NCBI RefSeq assembly: GCF_025118155.1
Contig: NW_026251417.1
Span: forward strand, 62,001 to 126,000
Length of the DNA: 64,000 bases
Reading direction: 5' to 3'
Source: Cokeromyces recurvatus
Lineage: Eukaryota > Mucoromycota > Mucoromycetes > Mucorales > Mucoraceae
In this document: in pieces, positions 1-12,343 of the stretch
Layout: every line of letters starts with the position of its first letter
Numbering within the stretch: the stretch's first letter is position 1
Notes under the pieces: generated by a model
Databases searched by the model: none
The model's input: only the letters and a program-made list of their open reading frames with translations
What the model was told of the DNA's origin: nothing
Made by a program: the position numbers and the translations under genes

Positions 1-406
1 ACAACACCCATGGTTGCAATTGTCCCATTCAATTTGAATTGTGCAACTAATTCTAATCGACCAGAGGTTTTCCCAAATGCATTATGTAAGGGCTTTAGTT
101 TAGGAAATACAAGTGACTAGCATACAAGTTAATAATCATAATAATAAAGAGTAAATAAGTTATTAAAGTTACCAAATCTTCATTATCATTTAAACGGTCT
201 TTAACTAATTCTTGATCTATTAAATCAGTGTCGTCATCATTCTCTGTTTGTTGTTCTTGTATATATTCCACAAATTCGTAAATTTGTAATAATGAAGCTT
301 TTGCAACAATTAAATTGATCGCGTCTGGGGAAGTAAAATGACTAGTCTCTACTTGCTCCACAGTTTGTGGCGGAAATAACTCTTTATATATCGTGTAGGC
401 TGACAT
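1..406 (-). CDS. CFT1: Cleavage and polyadenylation factor CPSF160/Cft1, N-terminal part (cut by window start)
   Basis: Encodes the first part of the large scaffold subunit of the pre-mRNA cleavage and polyadenylation factor, a nuclear beta-propeller protein that binds the 3' processing site. Exon 1 runs 406..173 and opens with MSAYTIYKELFPPQTVE; a 56-base intron (172..117, GTAACT...TTAAC...CTAG) is followed by exon 2 (116..1). The join keeps frame and gives ...NEDL-SLVFPKLKPL... then GRLELVAQFKLNGTIATMG, which matches the family pattern in which the first propeller blade reads R-L-E-x-V-x-x-F-x-L-x-G-x-I-x-x-M. The start is the first ATG and fits the usual N-terminus of the family. An acidic insert (ENDDDTDLID) sits between the two conserved parts. 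The rest of this roughly 1300-residue protein lies left of the window. Identification rests on pattern recognition of about 115 residues. Confidence 0.8.
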
Positions 407-447
407 GACCGATATATATTGAGGAGGGGAAAAAAGAGAATCGAATA

Positions 448-481
<34 letters not shown>

Positions 482-2194
482 GCAGAGGAAGAAGTTGATT
501 TTTCTTTTTTATTTATTTATTTATTAAAAAAAAAAAATGAATACATATAATACCGCTAATAGTCACAACAATTTTTAACCTGTCAGAATCTTAGTTACAT
601 TTTTCTCTTGCATAAAGCTTTCTTTCGTTAAAGATTGCTGTTAACAAATTAACTCTATTGTTAACAATTTGATATACTACTAATCATCTCGGCAGTTTGA
701 AGTCTTGTATTCCTTTTAACTAAACAAATATTAAAGTCAAAATTCATATATTTTCTTGGATTTAGCCTTTTCTTTCTTTCTTTCTTTCTTTAATCCTTAA
801 GGAACATGAATATTGTTTTCCTAGGGAATCTTCATCTCATAATATAATAATGATTAGCGTTTAAAATGAGAATCATAATGAATCCAATAAATAAAAAGTA
901 TTTAATTTAGATTTTTCTCTTTCTATGAATGCAATTAATCTACATTTATCTTGGTAAATCAAAGATAAAGATTACGCCTGTTTTGCCACTAGTTTTTTTA
1001 TTTTTATTTTTTTTTTATAATGTACCTAAAAGATTATTTAAAGGTCCATACTACACTTTATAAATGTCAGTCATCAAGTTATAAATAATATCTAATTAAC
1101 GAATGTCAAAGCTATCTACCAGCACTTTATCCTATTTTATATAGACATAATCGTATGTACATATCTCATATTTACCAAATTATCAAATAAAATAGAAACT
1201 ATTTATCTGCTTATTATTCAAATTACCCAGTAGAGATGATAAAACTAGAGGTAAAGAATGATAACATCCTCTTATCCTAAACAAAATGATTTTCCAATGG
1301 TACAAATTAAGTGACTTAAAAAATAAAATAATGGAAATACTAACAATACCATTCTACAGATTATGCAAATATATACAAATATAAAAGAGATTATCATTTT
1401 TCTACACTTTCTTTTCTTACATGGTTTCATCAGTCTTCAATTAAATAGTTTGGCAGTAACTTCTTGAAAGAAAAAAAAAACTAATATATAAAGGAACATG
1501 AATACTAGTGCTCATATAACGAATATTTGCCATAAAGTAAATGCTTATAAGCCAAATGGAAATGAACAAGTTCATATTGTTTTCATACATTTATATTTGG
1601 ATTAGAAGTTGAAAGTATATTTGTGAAGGAAAAAATTGTTCCATTTGAGCAAAAAGGATATAAAAAGACTTTGCGTATTCTTATTAGAAATGCTAAATAT
1701 AAATGATCATACCTTTTGATCGTTAATAGTAAAAGTACATAGATTGTGGAACTTTTAGCGGATATAATAAAAATGTGCTACGCATGTAAACCCTATAATC
1801 CCAAGACAGTAAATGAATAATGATAGTTATTTATGCTCTTATTATTCAATCGATATATTTGTTTGTAAAAAAAAAAAAAAAAAAAAAGTAAGATACATAA
1901 AGGAAATAAAATAACACAATTCAACTCGAAGAAAGAGAGGAAAAAAAAAAACAACTACCAAAAAGCAAAAAAGAAATTAATTCCTGTATTATTTGTAAAA
2001 ATTGGTCAAGGTACATCACGCAGCTTTGAGTTTAGATGATCATAAAATAAGGAAATACACCACCAAAGAATATTATAGTTATATTAATTCCTTTGAATAT
2101 TTATCAAGATTAACCTTGGATACAATAGAATATAAATCATTTTCGTTATATTGCTTTCCTTCCTGTTAATATGACGGCTCTTTTTAATTTTAAT

Positions 2195-2196
<2 letters not shown>

Positions 2197-2246
<50 letters not shown>
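2197..2246. repeat. Poly(T) tract of 50 bases
   Basis: Uninterrupted T run. The flank on the right is not recognisably a retroelement end and no AATAAA lies near it on the minus strand, so it is annotated only as a homopolymer. Confidence 0.9.
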
Positions 2247-2247
<1 letters not shown>

Positions 2248-2349
2248 TTAATCCAAGTGTCGCTATAAAATGTTTGGCTAACGTTTTTCTAAATGTCGAC
2301 GTTTCAGAGTACAGACACAAGAAGAGAAAGAAAAAAAAAACGATATATA

Positions 2350-2376
2350 CATAGACATAGACATAGACATAGACAT
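2350..2376. repeat. Hexanucleotide microsatellite (ATAGAC)n
   Basis: About four and a half tandem copies of ATAGAC, flanked by TATATACA repeats. Simple sequence repeat in intergenic DNA. Confidence 0.85.
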
Positions 2377-2531
2377 ATATACATTTATATATAGACTTTA
2401 CAAGTTCTAGCTTATCCGAAATACTGTTGGTAGTTTACGGAGCAAATTGGCGCCGAAGGCACTGTATACTCGGAAAGCACTAAATGAAATTTAAGAAGTC
2501 TAGATGCTGTGTCACTGGGGTATTGTGATAT

Positions 2532-2578
<47 letters not shown>

Positions 2579-3839
2579 GGTGAAATCTGAGGTTATCCTT
2601 TAGGAGTAAATCTTAATAGATGCAATAAATACGAGCAGATTTTACTTATTACTATACAACACATCCCTAGACTCAGTATTATGAACTGTTAGGTTGGCCA
2701 TTATAAGGTGCTTTGATAGAGAAAAAAAAAATGAATGTAAGCAAGAATATGATGTCCATGTGGTTATTTATTTGGAAAGGAAATATCTAACTAGTAGATT
2801 TAAACAACAATAGTAATTACCGAATTTCTGTACATTTCTTAAAAAACGTGTATTCCTTTTATTTCAGAGAAAAGTTTTAATAGTCGTATTTAATTTGTCA
2901 TATACACACTTTTAAGCACTAATCTTCTTTTTAGCTTGAATTGTATTTTATTTTATCCTAAATCAAAAACAATAGCGAAGTTTTCTTATCTAACCTGATA
3001 ATCACATGATTACCTAATAAAGTTTTATTGTATTTTTTTTTTAATCTTTTTTCCTCTCTTGAGGTACTTATCGAATTTACCCTTTTATATTATATTATTT
3101 TATCCTTTATACTATCTTCTTTCATCATCCTGGATCCCGTGAATATATCTCACAGAATAAACACATGTATCACATCTATTAGGCAAACTACAGAAGATCC
3201 CCTTCCTTTTTCCATATACTACGTTGTTAAACGTATGACAGCGAATACATGCCATTAAGTCATTTTCATCTTTTCTTTTATAATTATGTTAACATATGAA
3301 AGTAATAAAGACATGTAATAAATTATGCGCTGTATGTTTCTCTTCTTTTAATTTTATGTAAGAGCAGAAGGATACCAGTAAATAAAAGTTAAAGTTAAAA
3401 TTTACGGTTCCCGACCACGAAAAAAAGGTTCTTTTTAATTGATATTGGCCAAGTCGTTAAGGAAACATAATGCGGGGAAATAGAAAACCCAAAAAAAAAA
3501 AAAAATAGAGGGGTGGGAAGAGATGAATTGAACAGTAATAATATTATATTTTATAAATATCAAGAAAAAAAAAACGTCTTGCTCTTCTTCTTCTTTTCTT
3601 CTTTATTTTTTTTTTTTTGTTCATATATGTAATAAATACTTTATATATCTTCTCTGCACAAACCATTTTTATTTATTTATTTCGCATACTCAATTATATT
3701 TTTTTTCTTCTTCACTTATCTTTTACATATAAACATTTCATATTCTTTTTTCTCATTACTTAGATTCATTTTTCATATTATTACATACACTCCTCCATTT
3801 CTACCCCTCCACTTTTATATATATTTATATATTTATATC

Positions 3840-4763
3840 ATGTTAAGTACAACAAACTTACCAGAAAGAAATTTACTAACAGACAATAGCTGTCATCAAT
3901 TTGGTAAGTTAAAAAATAAAAAAATACAAAAGGTTCAAACAAGTATCATAGTAACAATTTTTTTTTTAAAGTCTTATTTCCATGGATTCGTAAAAAACAA
4001 AGTAGCTGGTCTCTTTATTCAATTCTTAATAAGCATCAATCATCAATTCTATCATTGCCATTATCTGCTGAATCATCAATAACCATTATACCCGAGCAAG
4101 AAGTTACTGTAGCACCGCCACCTTCTTATGATGATCCTTTACATCCATGGGCACTTCAAATTCCAAATTATTTATTAAACAGAATTCATGTTATTCCTAG
4201 AGAAGAAGAAGGAAAAGAGATTTTACCAGAATACAGCTGTTCGGTAGATAAGATGACTTATATGCATGTCAAATGTGAATTCAGTAAGCCAAATATTAGG
4301 TCAAAGAATAGATCTTGGAAGTAAATAAATGAATAACTACATATATAATATGGAATAACTCATATATATAAATATATACATATATATATATATATATTAT
4401 ATTTGTAGAGATTATTATATATTAGTGTATGGTACTCAAATTATGGCATATTATCGTAATCCAAGGAAAAAGAAAAATGCAGTACCCGTTTGGAAATATA
4501 CAATGCAAGGAGCAGAAGTATCAGTAGCATCAGATTACACAAAATTTCGCCATGTGATTCGTTTAAAGATAGAAGATGGTCCACAATTTTTATTTACTAT
4601 GTTAACAGAGACAGAAAAAAATGAATGGATTAATATTATAGAGTCTTCAATTCATATCAGCTCTGATTTAGATATGCGAAAGATGCCTCAATTTACTACA
4701 TTTCGAAGAAGACGTCGACATCAAAGATCGTCTCAAACAACGGAACAACAACAGACAAGATAA
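3840..4763 (+). CDS. PH-domain protein
   Basis: Three exons: 3840..3903, 3972..4320 and 4409..4763, in phase, giving 255 residues. The middle and last exon carry one pleckstrin-homology domain (roughly residues 95-220). It has the basic first strands (KNRSWKDYYILVYGTQIMAYY), a VPVWKYTMQGAEVSVASDYT segment and the closing amphipathic helix with its invariant Trp (ETEKNEWINIIESS). Upstream is a proline-rich PPPSYDDPLHPW stretch and a start MLSTTNLPERN; the tail is arginine- then glutamine-rich (FRRRRRHQRSSQTTEQQQ). PH domains of this kind usually bind phosphoinositides or small GTPases at membranes; no catalytic domain is present, so it may be an adaptor. The domain assignment is firm, the cellular role unknown. 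Introns are 68 and 88 bases with GTAAGT/GTAAAT donors. Confidence 0.75.
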
Positions 4764-4794
4764 AGAATCCATCGATGTAACTAGCTAACTAACT

Positions 4795-4832
<38 letters not shown>

Positions 4833-6464
4833 AAAAGAAAAAAAAAAGAAGGCTAAATGTATTATTATGCAAGCTTCTTTTTTCATGTATTATAAGGTAT
4901 ATTTGTATACAATATTATTATCAAGCTTTAAGTGGACCCTGTATAAATTAAAGTATTATCCTATTCTATTTTTATATATAACAGAACTATATTATATGTA
5001 TACATGTATTTTATTTTTATTTTTTATTTTTTTATTTTTTTTATTTTTTATTTCTTTTTTTTTTAAAAAAAAAGGGAACAAGGAGAGAATAGATGTGTGT
5101 ATGTAGCATTGTTTATCCAAGTATTTGACAAAACAAATCGATAAACTTCTTATCATAAACAAAAAAAATCTTCAAACAAGTATTATCTTTTTAACCCCAC
5201 AAAAAAGGAAGATAGATTCATGTTAGTGTCACACTAACGATCAAGTTTATTTTATTAATTTTCCGATGTCATTTATCCTTTCATCTTTAAGACACTTGAA
5301 GCCTTTAAGCCTCTTTCTTGTCTTCTATTTACTAGCTTAATCTAAAAATAAATAATAGAGTATCCACTTGATGAAATAAGGTGGTACAATGATATCTATT
5401 TTACAAGCAATTTATATATGAAACAAAGGTGTTTTAAATTAACAACAATGGTAATGATAAGCAAATTACTCCTTAAGATACTTTATATGAAACAATCTTA
5501 CAAAATACATATAAAATAAAATGGCATATGTATACTGTATTTACTATTTATTCCTTTACAGATAAGCTTAAAAATTGGGAAGAAGGAATATTTGATTAGA
5601 GTAAATCAAACTAATCTACTACACAAAATTTTGCATATATACATAGTAATAATGCATACATACATACATGCATACATACATACATACATACATACATTAT
5701 CTCTTTTATTAAGGCAAATTATTGCTTATTAGCATATCGTTCATTTACAAAATATATAAAAGATACTTTTAACTATGTTAAATCAAAATTCTTCTGTTTA
5801 AAATAAATAAAATAAAATAAAATAAAATAAAATAAATAAAATAAAATAAAAAATAAGAACGTCACGTGAAATATGGAAACAGATACGCTGTAATCCAATG
5901 AATCTTCTCCCTTTTTTTTATTTTTTATTTTTTTTTTCTTCTTTCCATCTCCCTCTTTTTATCCTCTTTTTTATCCTCTAGTTTTTATTTTAATTTTCTT
6001 TTCTTTTACTAAGTAACGAACTACTTTTTTTCACATTTCTTTGTGACATAGCTATTGTCATAACTACTCTTATTTTTTTTTTTTTTTTTTTTTTTTTTAC
6101 TCCTCTTCTTTTTTTCTGTACGCGAAAAGAGAGATAAAAATAAAAATAAAAATAGAGTTATTTATTTCACAAATAAAGAAGCAAAAGAACAGGAAACAAA
6201 AAAAATTCTATACTTCAACTACATCTACCTCATCCTCAAAGCTACCATTTCAGTTACCTTTGTTTCTCCATTTTATACCTTTTAGTATTTATATAAATAC
6301 GTCTTTTATTCATTTTATATATAAACTCACATTCTTACGATATTCTTACATACAACTTTACAAACATATTCCAATACATCAAAAAGAAGGATACCCTCAA
6401 TATATTCTTCATCTGCTGGCTTTTTCTTATTGTTTTTTATAAAGTCATTTATTTTAATCTGACA
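4764..6464. other. Intergenic region rich in simple repeats
   Basis: Contains poly(A) at 4799-4830, a T10-A9 tract at 5055-5073, a CATA/CATACATA microsatellite at about 5650-5697, AAATA-type repeats at about 5800-5850 and a pyrimidine-rich promoter-like stretch before MED15. No coding segment was recognised. Confidence 0.5.
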
Positions 6465-6689
6465 ATGAATCAGCAAAATACTTCTAATCTTCAAGCATCT
6501 AGTAATACTACTGGACAGCCTCCTCCTACTCCCACCTCCCAACAAATGCAACAAACTCAACAGCAACTTCAAATGCAACAACAGCAGCAACAACAAGTTA
6601 GCATGAGTCAATCTACTGAATCTCCAAGTGCCAATTGGCGGAATGAAATCTCTATTCCTGATAGAACCCGTTTTGTTAGTCAACTGTAA

Positions 6690-6730
<41 letters not shown>

Positions 6731-7553
6731 CTGATGATATTATGCGCGTTATAATTAATTAATTATTTTTTTCTTTTATTATTTGCCAGTTCTTTAGCTT
6801 TAAAACATCTTTCTCCTGGATCATCAGATAATGATGCCTATAATATTGCAAGCAACTTTGAGGCTTCACTTTATCAAAAATGTACCAGCAAAGTAAGTTT
6901 ATTTACAATAATATGTATTTCTAAATCAGTTTCATTTTTTTTAATGCTAATATATTTATATATTTCGTATAGAACCAATATGTCTTAGCTTATGCTAAAA
7001 AATTTCAAAATATCAGAGATCAAATTAATCAAAATATGAATAATGGTAGTCTACAACAACCTGCTGTTGGTGTTTCATCTCCTCAGCAACAGCAACGTAA
7101 TTTTCAATCTCCATTAAACCAACAACAGGTTATGGTTGCACAAAATCAAATGCGTCCACAAGCCACTAATCTTCATCAACAAGCTATGATGCGTCAAGCT
7201 AGGACTCAATCAGGGACTCCTATTCAAACGAATGGCCAAGTGCCAGCTCAAACGCAAACACAAATACCAGCCCAAGCTCAAACACAAACGCAAGCGCAAG
7301 CACAGGCTCAAATGTTCGCCTATCAACGTTCTGCTGCTGCCGCTGCTGCTGCTGCTGCCGCTGCTGCTATGACAGCTTCTAATGGTTCTCAGTCTATGCA
7401 ACCTATGCAATCGATGCAGCAAAGACCTCATATACAGCATCAACAAATACCTATTAACTTACTTCAAAATATGAATACAACAAATGCTACTCAAGCTGGC
7501 GTAAATATCTCTCCTCAACAGCTTCAAATGTATTTGGCTCGTCAAATGGCTTT

Positions 7554-7585
<32 letters not shown>

Positions 7586-7696
7586 AACAACAGCAGCAGC
7601 AACAGCAACAGCAGCAACAGCAGCAACAACAGCAGCAACAGCAACAACAACAGCAACAACAACAACAGCAACAACAGCAACAACAACAACAACAGC

Positions 7697-7730
<34 letters not shown>

Positions 7731-10700
7731 GGCAACTGCTCCACCTCACTTGTTGCAACAACAAAATCAACAAAGTCAAAATTCTCCTCATCAACAACAA
7801 AACTTCTTACCTCCACAGACTCAAAATATACTGACTCAACAGCAGTTAATGAATATGGCAATGAATCCTGGTACTAATATTGGCAAACCTATAATGAATA
7901 ATGGTGTCATAATGCATACTGGTGCTGTGAATAACGGAAACTTTAGACCTCAATCTCAGCAACAGGATCTTTCAGGTACAAATGTTTCTGCTTCTAATAA
8001 TAATATGATCTCCACTGGTTCTCCCTTACAACAAAATAAGGTTGATATCAATTATTCTAATTCTGTCAATATGTCCTCAAGCATGAACCCTAATCAAATG
8101 GATGCTTTTTCTCCTTCATCTACTCCTATAAGCTCTGCTGCTACCCTTGCTACCACTCAGCAACAACAGACTAACCAAAATATAGTGCGTCCTTCTCCTG
8201 CTAATAATAATCATCAACAGATGATGATGAATCAAGAGCTCTTAATGCAAAGATTACAACAACAAAACATAATGAACAATAGCCTTGCTGGTAATAACCG
8301 AGGTCCTGGCCTTCAACAACAACAACCTCAACCATTTATACAGCAAGGTATCCATGCTCCTCCAAATGCTATGCAAAGGCCAATAATGAATCAACAACAT
8401 CATATGCATCCTAATACCGGTATTAGACCTATTACTATACAGCAAAGAAATAATGCTGCTGGTATTGTTAGACAGATTGACGAAAATATACGTCAAGGGC
8501 GAGGTAATATAGCAGCCAGTATTTTTTTTCATAATATTTACAAGTGCTAATTCCATTTTTTTTTTCTTTGATAGTTCATGCAAATGTGATTGAGGACATG
8601 TCTGAAAATGACAAGATGGCCATCCGTGAACTCATGTCTCAAATGAAGTCCATGTATGATAAGATTGATAATCTCTTGCCTGTCTTTTTGGCTATGACAA
8701 GCAATATTGAAGCTACACGTCGTCTTATCCTTATGAAATATATGTTTGAAGATCAATGGGTAGCTCTCCCTCAGAACAAATTTCTGATTAGTTTGGAAAA
8801 TCTTCTCAAATTACGCGATCAATTTAATGGTTACTTCAATTGGGTTCGTAATGCTGTAGGTCAACAACAACAACAAATGAATGCTATGGCTGGTGCTATG
8901 AATAATAATGCTATGGTCAATCAACAGCAAATGGCCATGCTTCCTGTTCATATGCAACAAGCTCATCAACATGGCATGCAAGGTATTCCTCAACAACAAG
9001 GTAATCCTATGTATAACCAAATCATAGCTCAACAACAAGGTATAGTTCAGCAAGCTATGGTGTCGCATCAACAAGGTGGTCCTAATCAACAAACATTGAA
9101 TATGTTACGTCAACAACAACATACCCAATTGCAAGCTCAACAGCAAGCTCAACAACAAGCTCAACAACAAGCTCAACAACAAGCTCAACAGCAAGCCCAA
9201 CAGCAAGCCCAACAGCAAGCCCAACAGCAAGCCCAACAGCAAGCCCAACAGCAAGCCCAACAGCAAGTCCAACAGCAAGCCCAACAACAGACTCAACAAG
9301 CTCGCAAGCCTCAGAAACGTAAGCATGATCAACAAGAAAATATGAGTGACTCATCTCCTCTCATGTCTGGTTCTTCAAGTCAACCCGTTGCCTCTGAAGA
9401 TAATAGCAATGATAATACTGCTGTATCCTACACGCCTACTGCAGCTACTGAGGCATCAACTAGTAATTCTTCTTTAGGTATTAAACGTGAAAGTATCGAT
9501 TTAAAATTACCTCCTACCAAGAAACTCCGTGGCACACGTGCTGCTGGAACATCCCCTACTTTAACCCGTAAAAATGGCAAAGCGGCTGAAAAGAAAGCAG
9601 CAGCGGCAGCAGCAGCAGCAGCGACGGCGGCAGCTAATAATAAAATATCTGTATCTACACCGGTATCTGAGTCAGTCTCTACTTCAGCTACTGCACCCAT
9701 TGCTACACCTGTCTCTGTGCCAGTATCCACACCAGCTTCTGTACCAGTCTCTATGCCTACACTAACTGAACTTGCTCAACAGCAAGTATCTCCTTCTGAG
9801 AATCAACAAGAGACTATCTCTCTTTCTTCAGTGAATAGCCCTGCGCCTGCTAATAATGTACATCCTAGTACTAGTCTATCTCCATCTGATTATCCTAACA
9901 CTATAAATTTCCCTCACCAATCTAACATGGAGGGTCCTCATAGCGGTGGAATACCTGTTAAAGCTGGTATGCCTTTAAGTCAACATCAGGCACAATCTCA
10001 AGCATTCTATATGGCAGCTGTTAGCAATGGTATTCCTCCTCAAATTGCTAATCTCTTACCTCATAAGGCTTTGCAATGCAATTGGATCTTGCAACAAGCA
10101 GCTCAAAACAAGATGCAACTGATGCCTCACCAACAACAACAAATTCAATCTGTTTTAAATGATTATATTGAAGCAGCAAAGCAGCAGTTATCGGCATCTC
10201 ATCAAGCCTCTCCTGCTATGCATCATCATCATGAATTCTTACAACAACAAAATATTTCCTTTGTTTCTCCCACTCCTGTATCGGTTGTTACCTCTCAGTC
10301 ACCTAGTATGAATCATGTGTTTATAAAGCCAGAAAATGATTCACAAAACTTTACTTTACAACAACATTTACATAATCAACAACATATACAACACATGCAA
10401 CAACAACTTCAAATGCAGCAGCAGCAATTACAGCAGCAACAGCAGCAGCAGCAGCAATTGCAGCAGCAACAACAACAACAACAACATCAACAGCAACAAT
10501 TAATGCAACAACAAGCATTACAAGAAAGTGATAATGATACCGCTACTGCCTCTGCAATTAAGGAAAGTAACAAGGCTAATAAAAAGAAAACCAATAACAG
10601 TCAGATACCCACTACTACAACTAATAGTAGCAATACAATGATTGTTCAACCTTCTGTAACTTTACATCCTGGTATTCAACCTGGTGAAGATGTTATGTCT

Positions 10701-11153
10701 CTTTATTTTTCTCCTAATGCTATATTAAATAGCCAACCTAATACTACTACAACATCCTCTCAACATTCACCTAATCCTAATTCAAATAATAATCAACAAG
10801 TATCAAATAGCAGCTTTGATAGCTATTCTTCTGCTCTTAAAGAAGGATATAAGGATGAAACATTTGGTACCCCAGATTTAAGTTTACTTGCAAAATCGTC
10901 CACATTACAAAAAGAAGATGATCTTATTGCTGTTAATGATTTACAACCTTCTTGGTTTGATTCTACTACAGGTATTGACTTGGGACTTGATGGTTTTGAC
11001 TGGGACAATAATGACTTTGTTAAACTTGATGATACTGAAGGACCTGCTGTAGCAGCAACAACAACAACAACGTCCGCTTCATCTAATGAGCAGCAAAAAG
11101 ATGAAGGTAAATTGATCGATGATAGCGGTAAATTATGTGCTGTCAGTTTATAA
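6465..11153 (+). CDS. MED15: Mediator tail subunit 15 (Gal11/Med15), KIX domain and giant poly-Q regions
   Basis: Four exons (6465..6685, 6790..6892, 6973..8503, 8575..11153) join in phase to 1477 residues. The KIX activator-binding domain spans about residues 56-130: NWRNEISIPDRTRFVSQL, then ALKHLSPGSSDNDAYNIASNFE, then KNQYVLAYAKKFQNI. This order of three helices with the W-R start is that of Gal11/MED15. A second helical block, about residues 620-710 (VIEDMSENDKMAIRELMSQMK ... YFNWVRNAVG), is conserved-looking. The rest is low complexity: 59 consecutive Gln, poly-Ala, a QQAQ minisatellite, Ser/Thr/Pro-rich parts, and an acidic end (DWDNNDFVKLDD) resembling an activation region. Med15 contacts transcription activators and relays them to Pol II in the nucleus. 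The introns split the KIX domain twice. A likely AATAAA polyadenylation signal lies near 11288. Confidence 0.88.
7555..7731 (+). repeat. CAA/CAG tract encoding 59 consecutive Gln in MED15
   Basis: The tract mixes CAA and CAG codons without a regular higher-order unit, which suggests selection on glutamine rather than a pure recent triplet expansion. Its 3' part is almost pure CAA. Confidence 0.95.
9124..9300 (+). repeat. 12-base minisatellite encoding QQAQ in MED15
   Basis: About fifteen tandem copies of a CAACAAGCTCAA-type unit. The left copies use GCT for Ala and CAACAA, the right copies GCC and CAACAG, showing two amplified blocks. One Ala is replaced by Val. Confidence 0.9.
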
Positions 11154-12053
11154 ATATATCCTCTTTCCTCCTCAAGCCTTGATATTTGTTCCACTTTTTT
11201 CCTTTGCCTTTATATATATACATGTGTGTGTGTGTGTATACATATATACTTTAAATATAATATGTCTTTTGTAAATTTTGATAATTGAATAAAGTTATAA
11301 GTTCATCATTTATGTAATGAAAAAAAAAAAAAAGCTTATGTCATCTTGAAGCATTCTCACCTTTTCCCTTTTCCCTTTCCCTTTCCCTTTTTTTTTTTAT
11401 TGATATAAATGATATACGCGCATATAATACTTGGAGTTGTTTCATGGTAGTTTATAATAAATGCAGCATTCATCTTAGGAACAGTGTGAGTTTGTCATGA
11501 TAGTAACTATTTTTTTTTTTTTAATTATTCTTCATTTATAAACCAATAGTTATTTAAGATTAGTCTTCACTATCTCATGCTTTTTTATTGTTTACATTAC
11601 AACATGTATTAAAGGATGAGAAGGAAGCGTTCACCAATGAGCTGGTCCTTTTAATAAAAGAGGGCTTCTTTATTTAGTTATTTGTTTATTTGTTTATTTA
11701 GTGTAACAAAATAGTCTTTGTGCAATTGTCATTCCTTATTAACGAAATAAAATAAAAAGTATCCTATTTATTATTCTTTTAAACCCCTCTATAGTTTTTT
11801 CTGAATACTTTAATAGCATTTTTTTTTCTTTTTTTTTTTTACGCTTCTTTAAGGATATAAATAAAAGATAAGGAAAGTTTATTTTTGCCCTTCTCTCCCC
11901 CTTTTTTTTTTGGGGTGAAGTGGGGGAAAAGAAATACCATGTGTTACTGAAAGTTAATAAATTTGATAACCGAACTACGTTTAATTGACTTCCACGTTGC
12001 CAATATAATAACTATTTAAGAAAAATAATTTATTATTTTTTATTTTATTTTTT

Positions 12054-12084
<31 letters not shown>

Positions 12085-12135
12085 GTTATCATTATTATTA
12101 TTTCCCCCCTCCCCCTTTTTTTTTTCTTTTAAATC
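11154..12135. other. Intergenic region between MED15 and the aminotransferase
   Basis: Holds the MED15 3' end (AATAAA near 11288, TG/TA microsatellite at 11215-11245), a CCCTTT-type pyrimidine repeat near 11362-11390 and long T tracts ahead of the next gene. No coding segment seen. Confidence 0.5.
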
Positions 12136-12308
12136 ATGGTATACACAGAAAATAATATTAATACAGTTTGGGATTCAAAGACACAAACATTTCACGGAGG
12201 TCAAGAACATCGATTTATCGATAATTTTGTAGAAGATTTTAGCGTCACAACAAATTACCTTGGTACACCTCATAAAGCACTTGAAGCTGCAAAAGAAGCC
12301 GTAAGTAA

Positions 12309-12343
<35 letters not shown>

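Larger units (their letters stand above)
407..3839. other. Long divergent intergenic region, no gene seen
   Basis: Lies between the start of CFT1 (minus) and the PH-domain gene (plus). It is extremely AT-rich with many A or T runs, and short open frames in it have no family resemblance and low-complexity composition. A slightly GC-richer patch at about 2400-2520 precedes a T34-A11 tract; I could not assign it. The last 350 bases (about 3490-3839) are pyrimidine-rich, as is common just upstream of fungal starts. Confidence 0.5.

Noticed and set aside
2084..2320. Open frame across the 50-base T tract
   Set aside because: Half of it is a poly-lysine run from the homopolymer.
7459..7861. Long open frames on the minus strand opposite the MED15 glutamine tract, reading as leucine or valine/alanine repeats
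   Set aside because: They are antisense reflections of CAA/CAG repeats and have no independent features.
9082..9354. Minus-strand open frames opposite the QQAQ array
   Set aside because: Antisense of the minisatellite in MED15; purely repeat-driven.
11362..11390. CCCTTT-type repeats considered as interstitial telomere sequence
   Set aside because: Unit is irregular and pyrimidine-only, and it lies in a gene 3' flank; no TTAGGG-type repeat.
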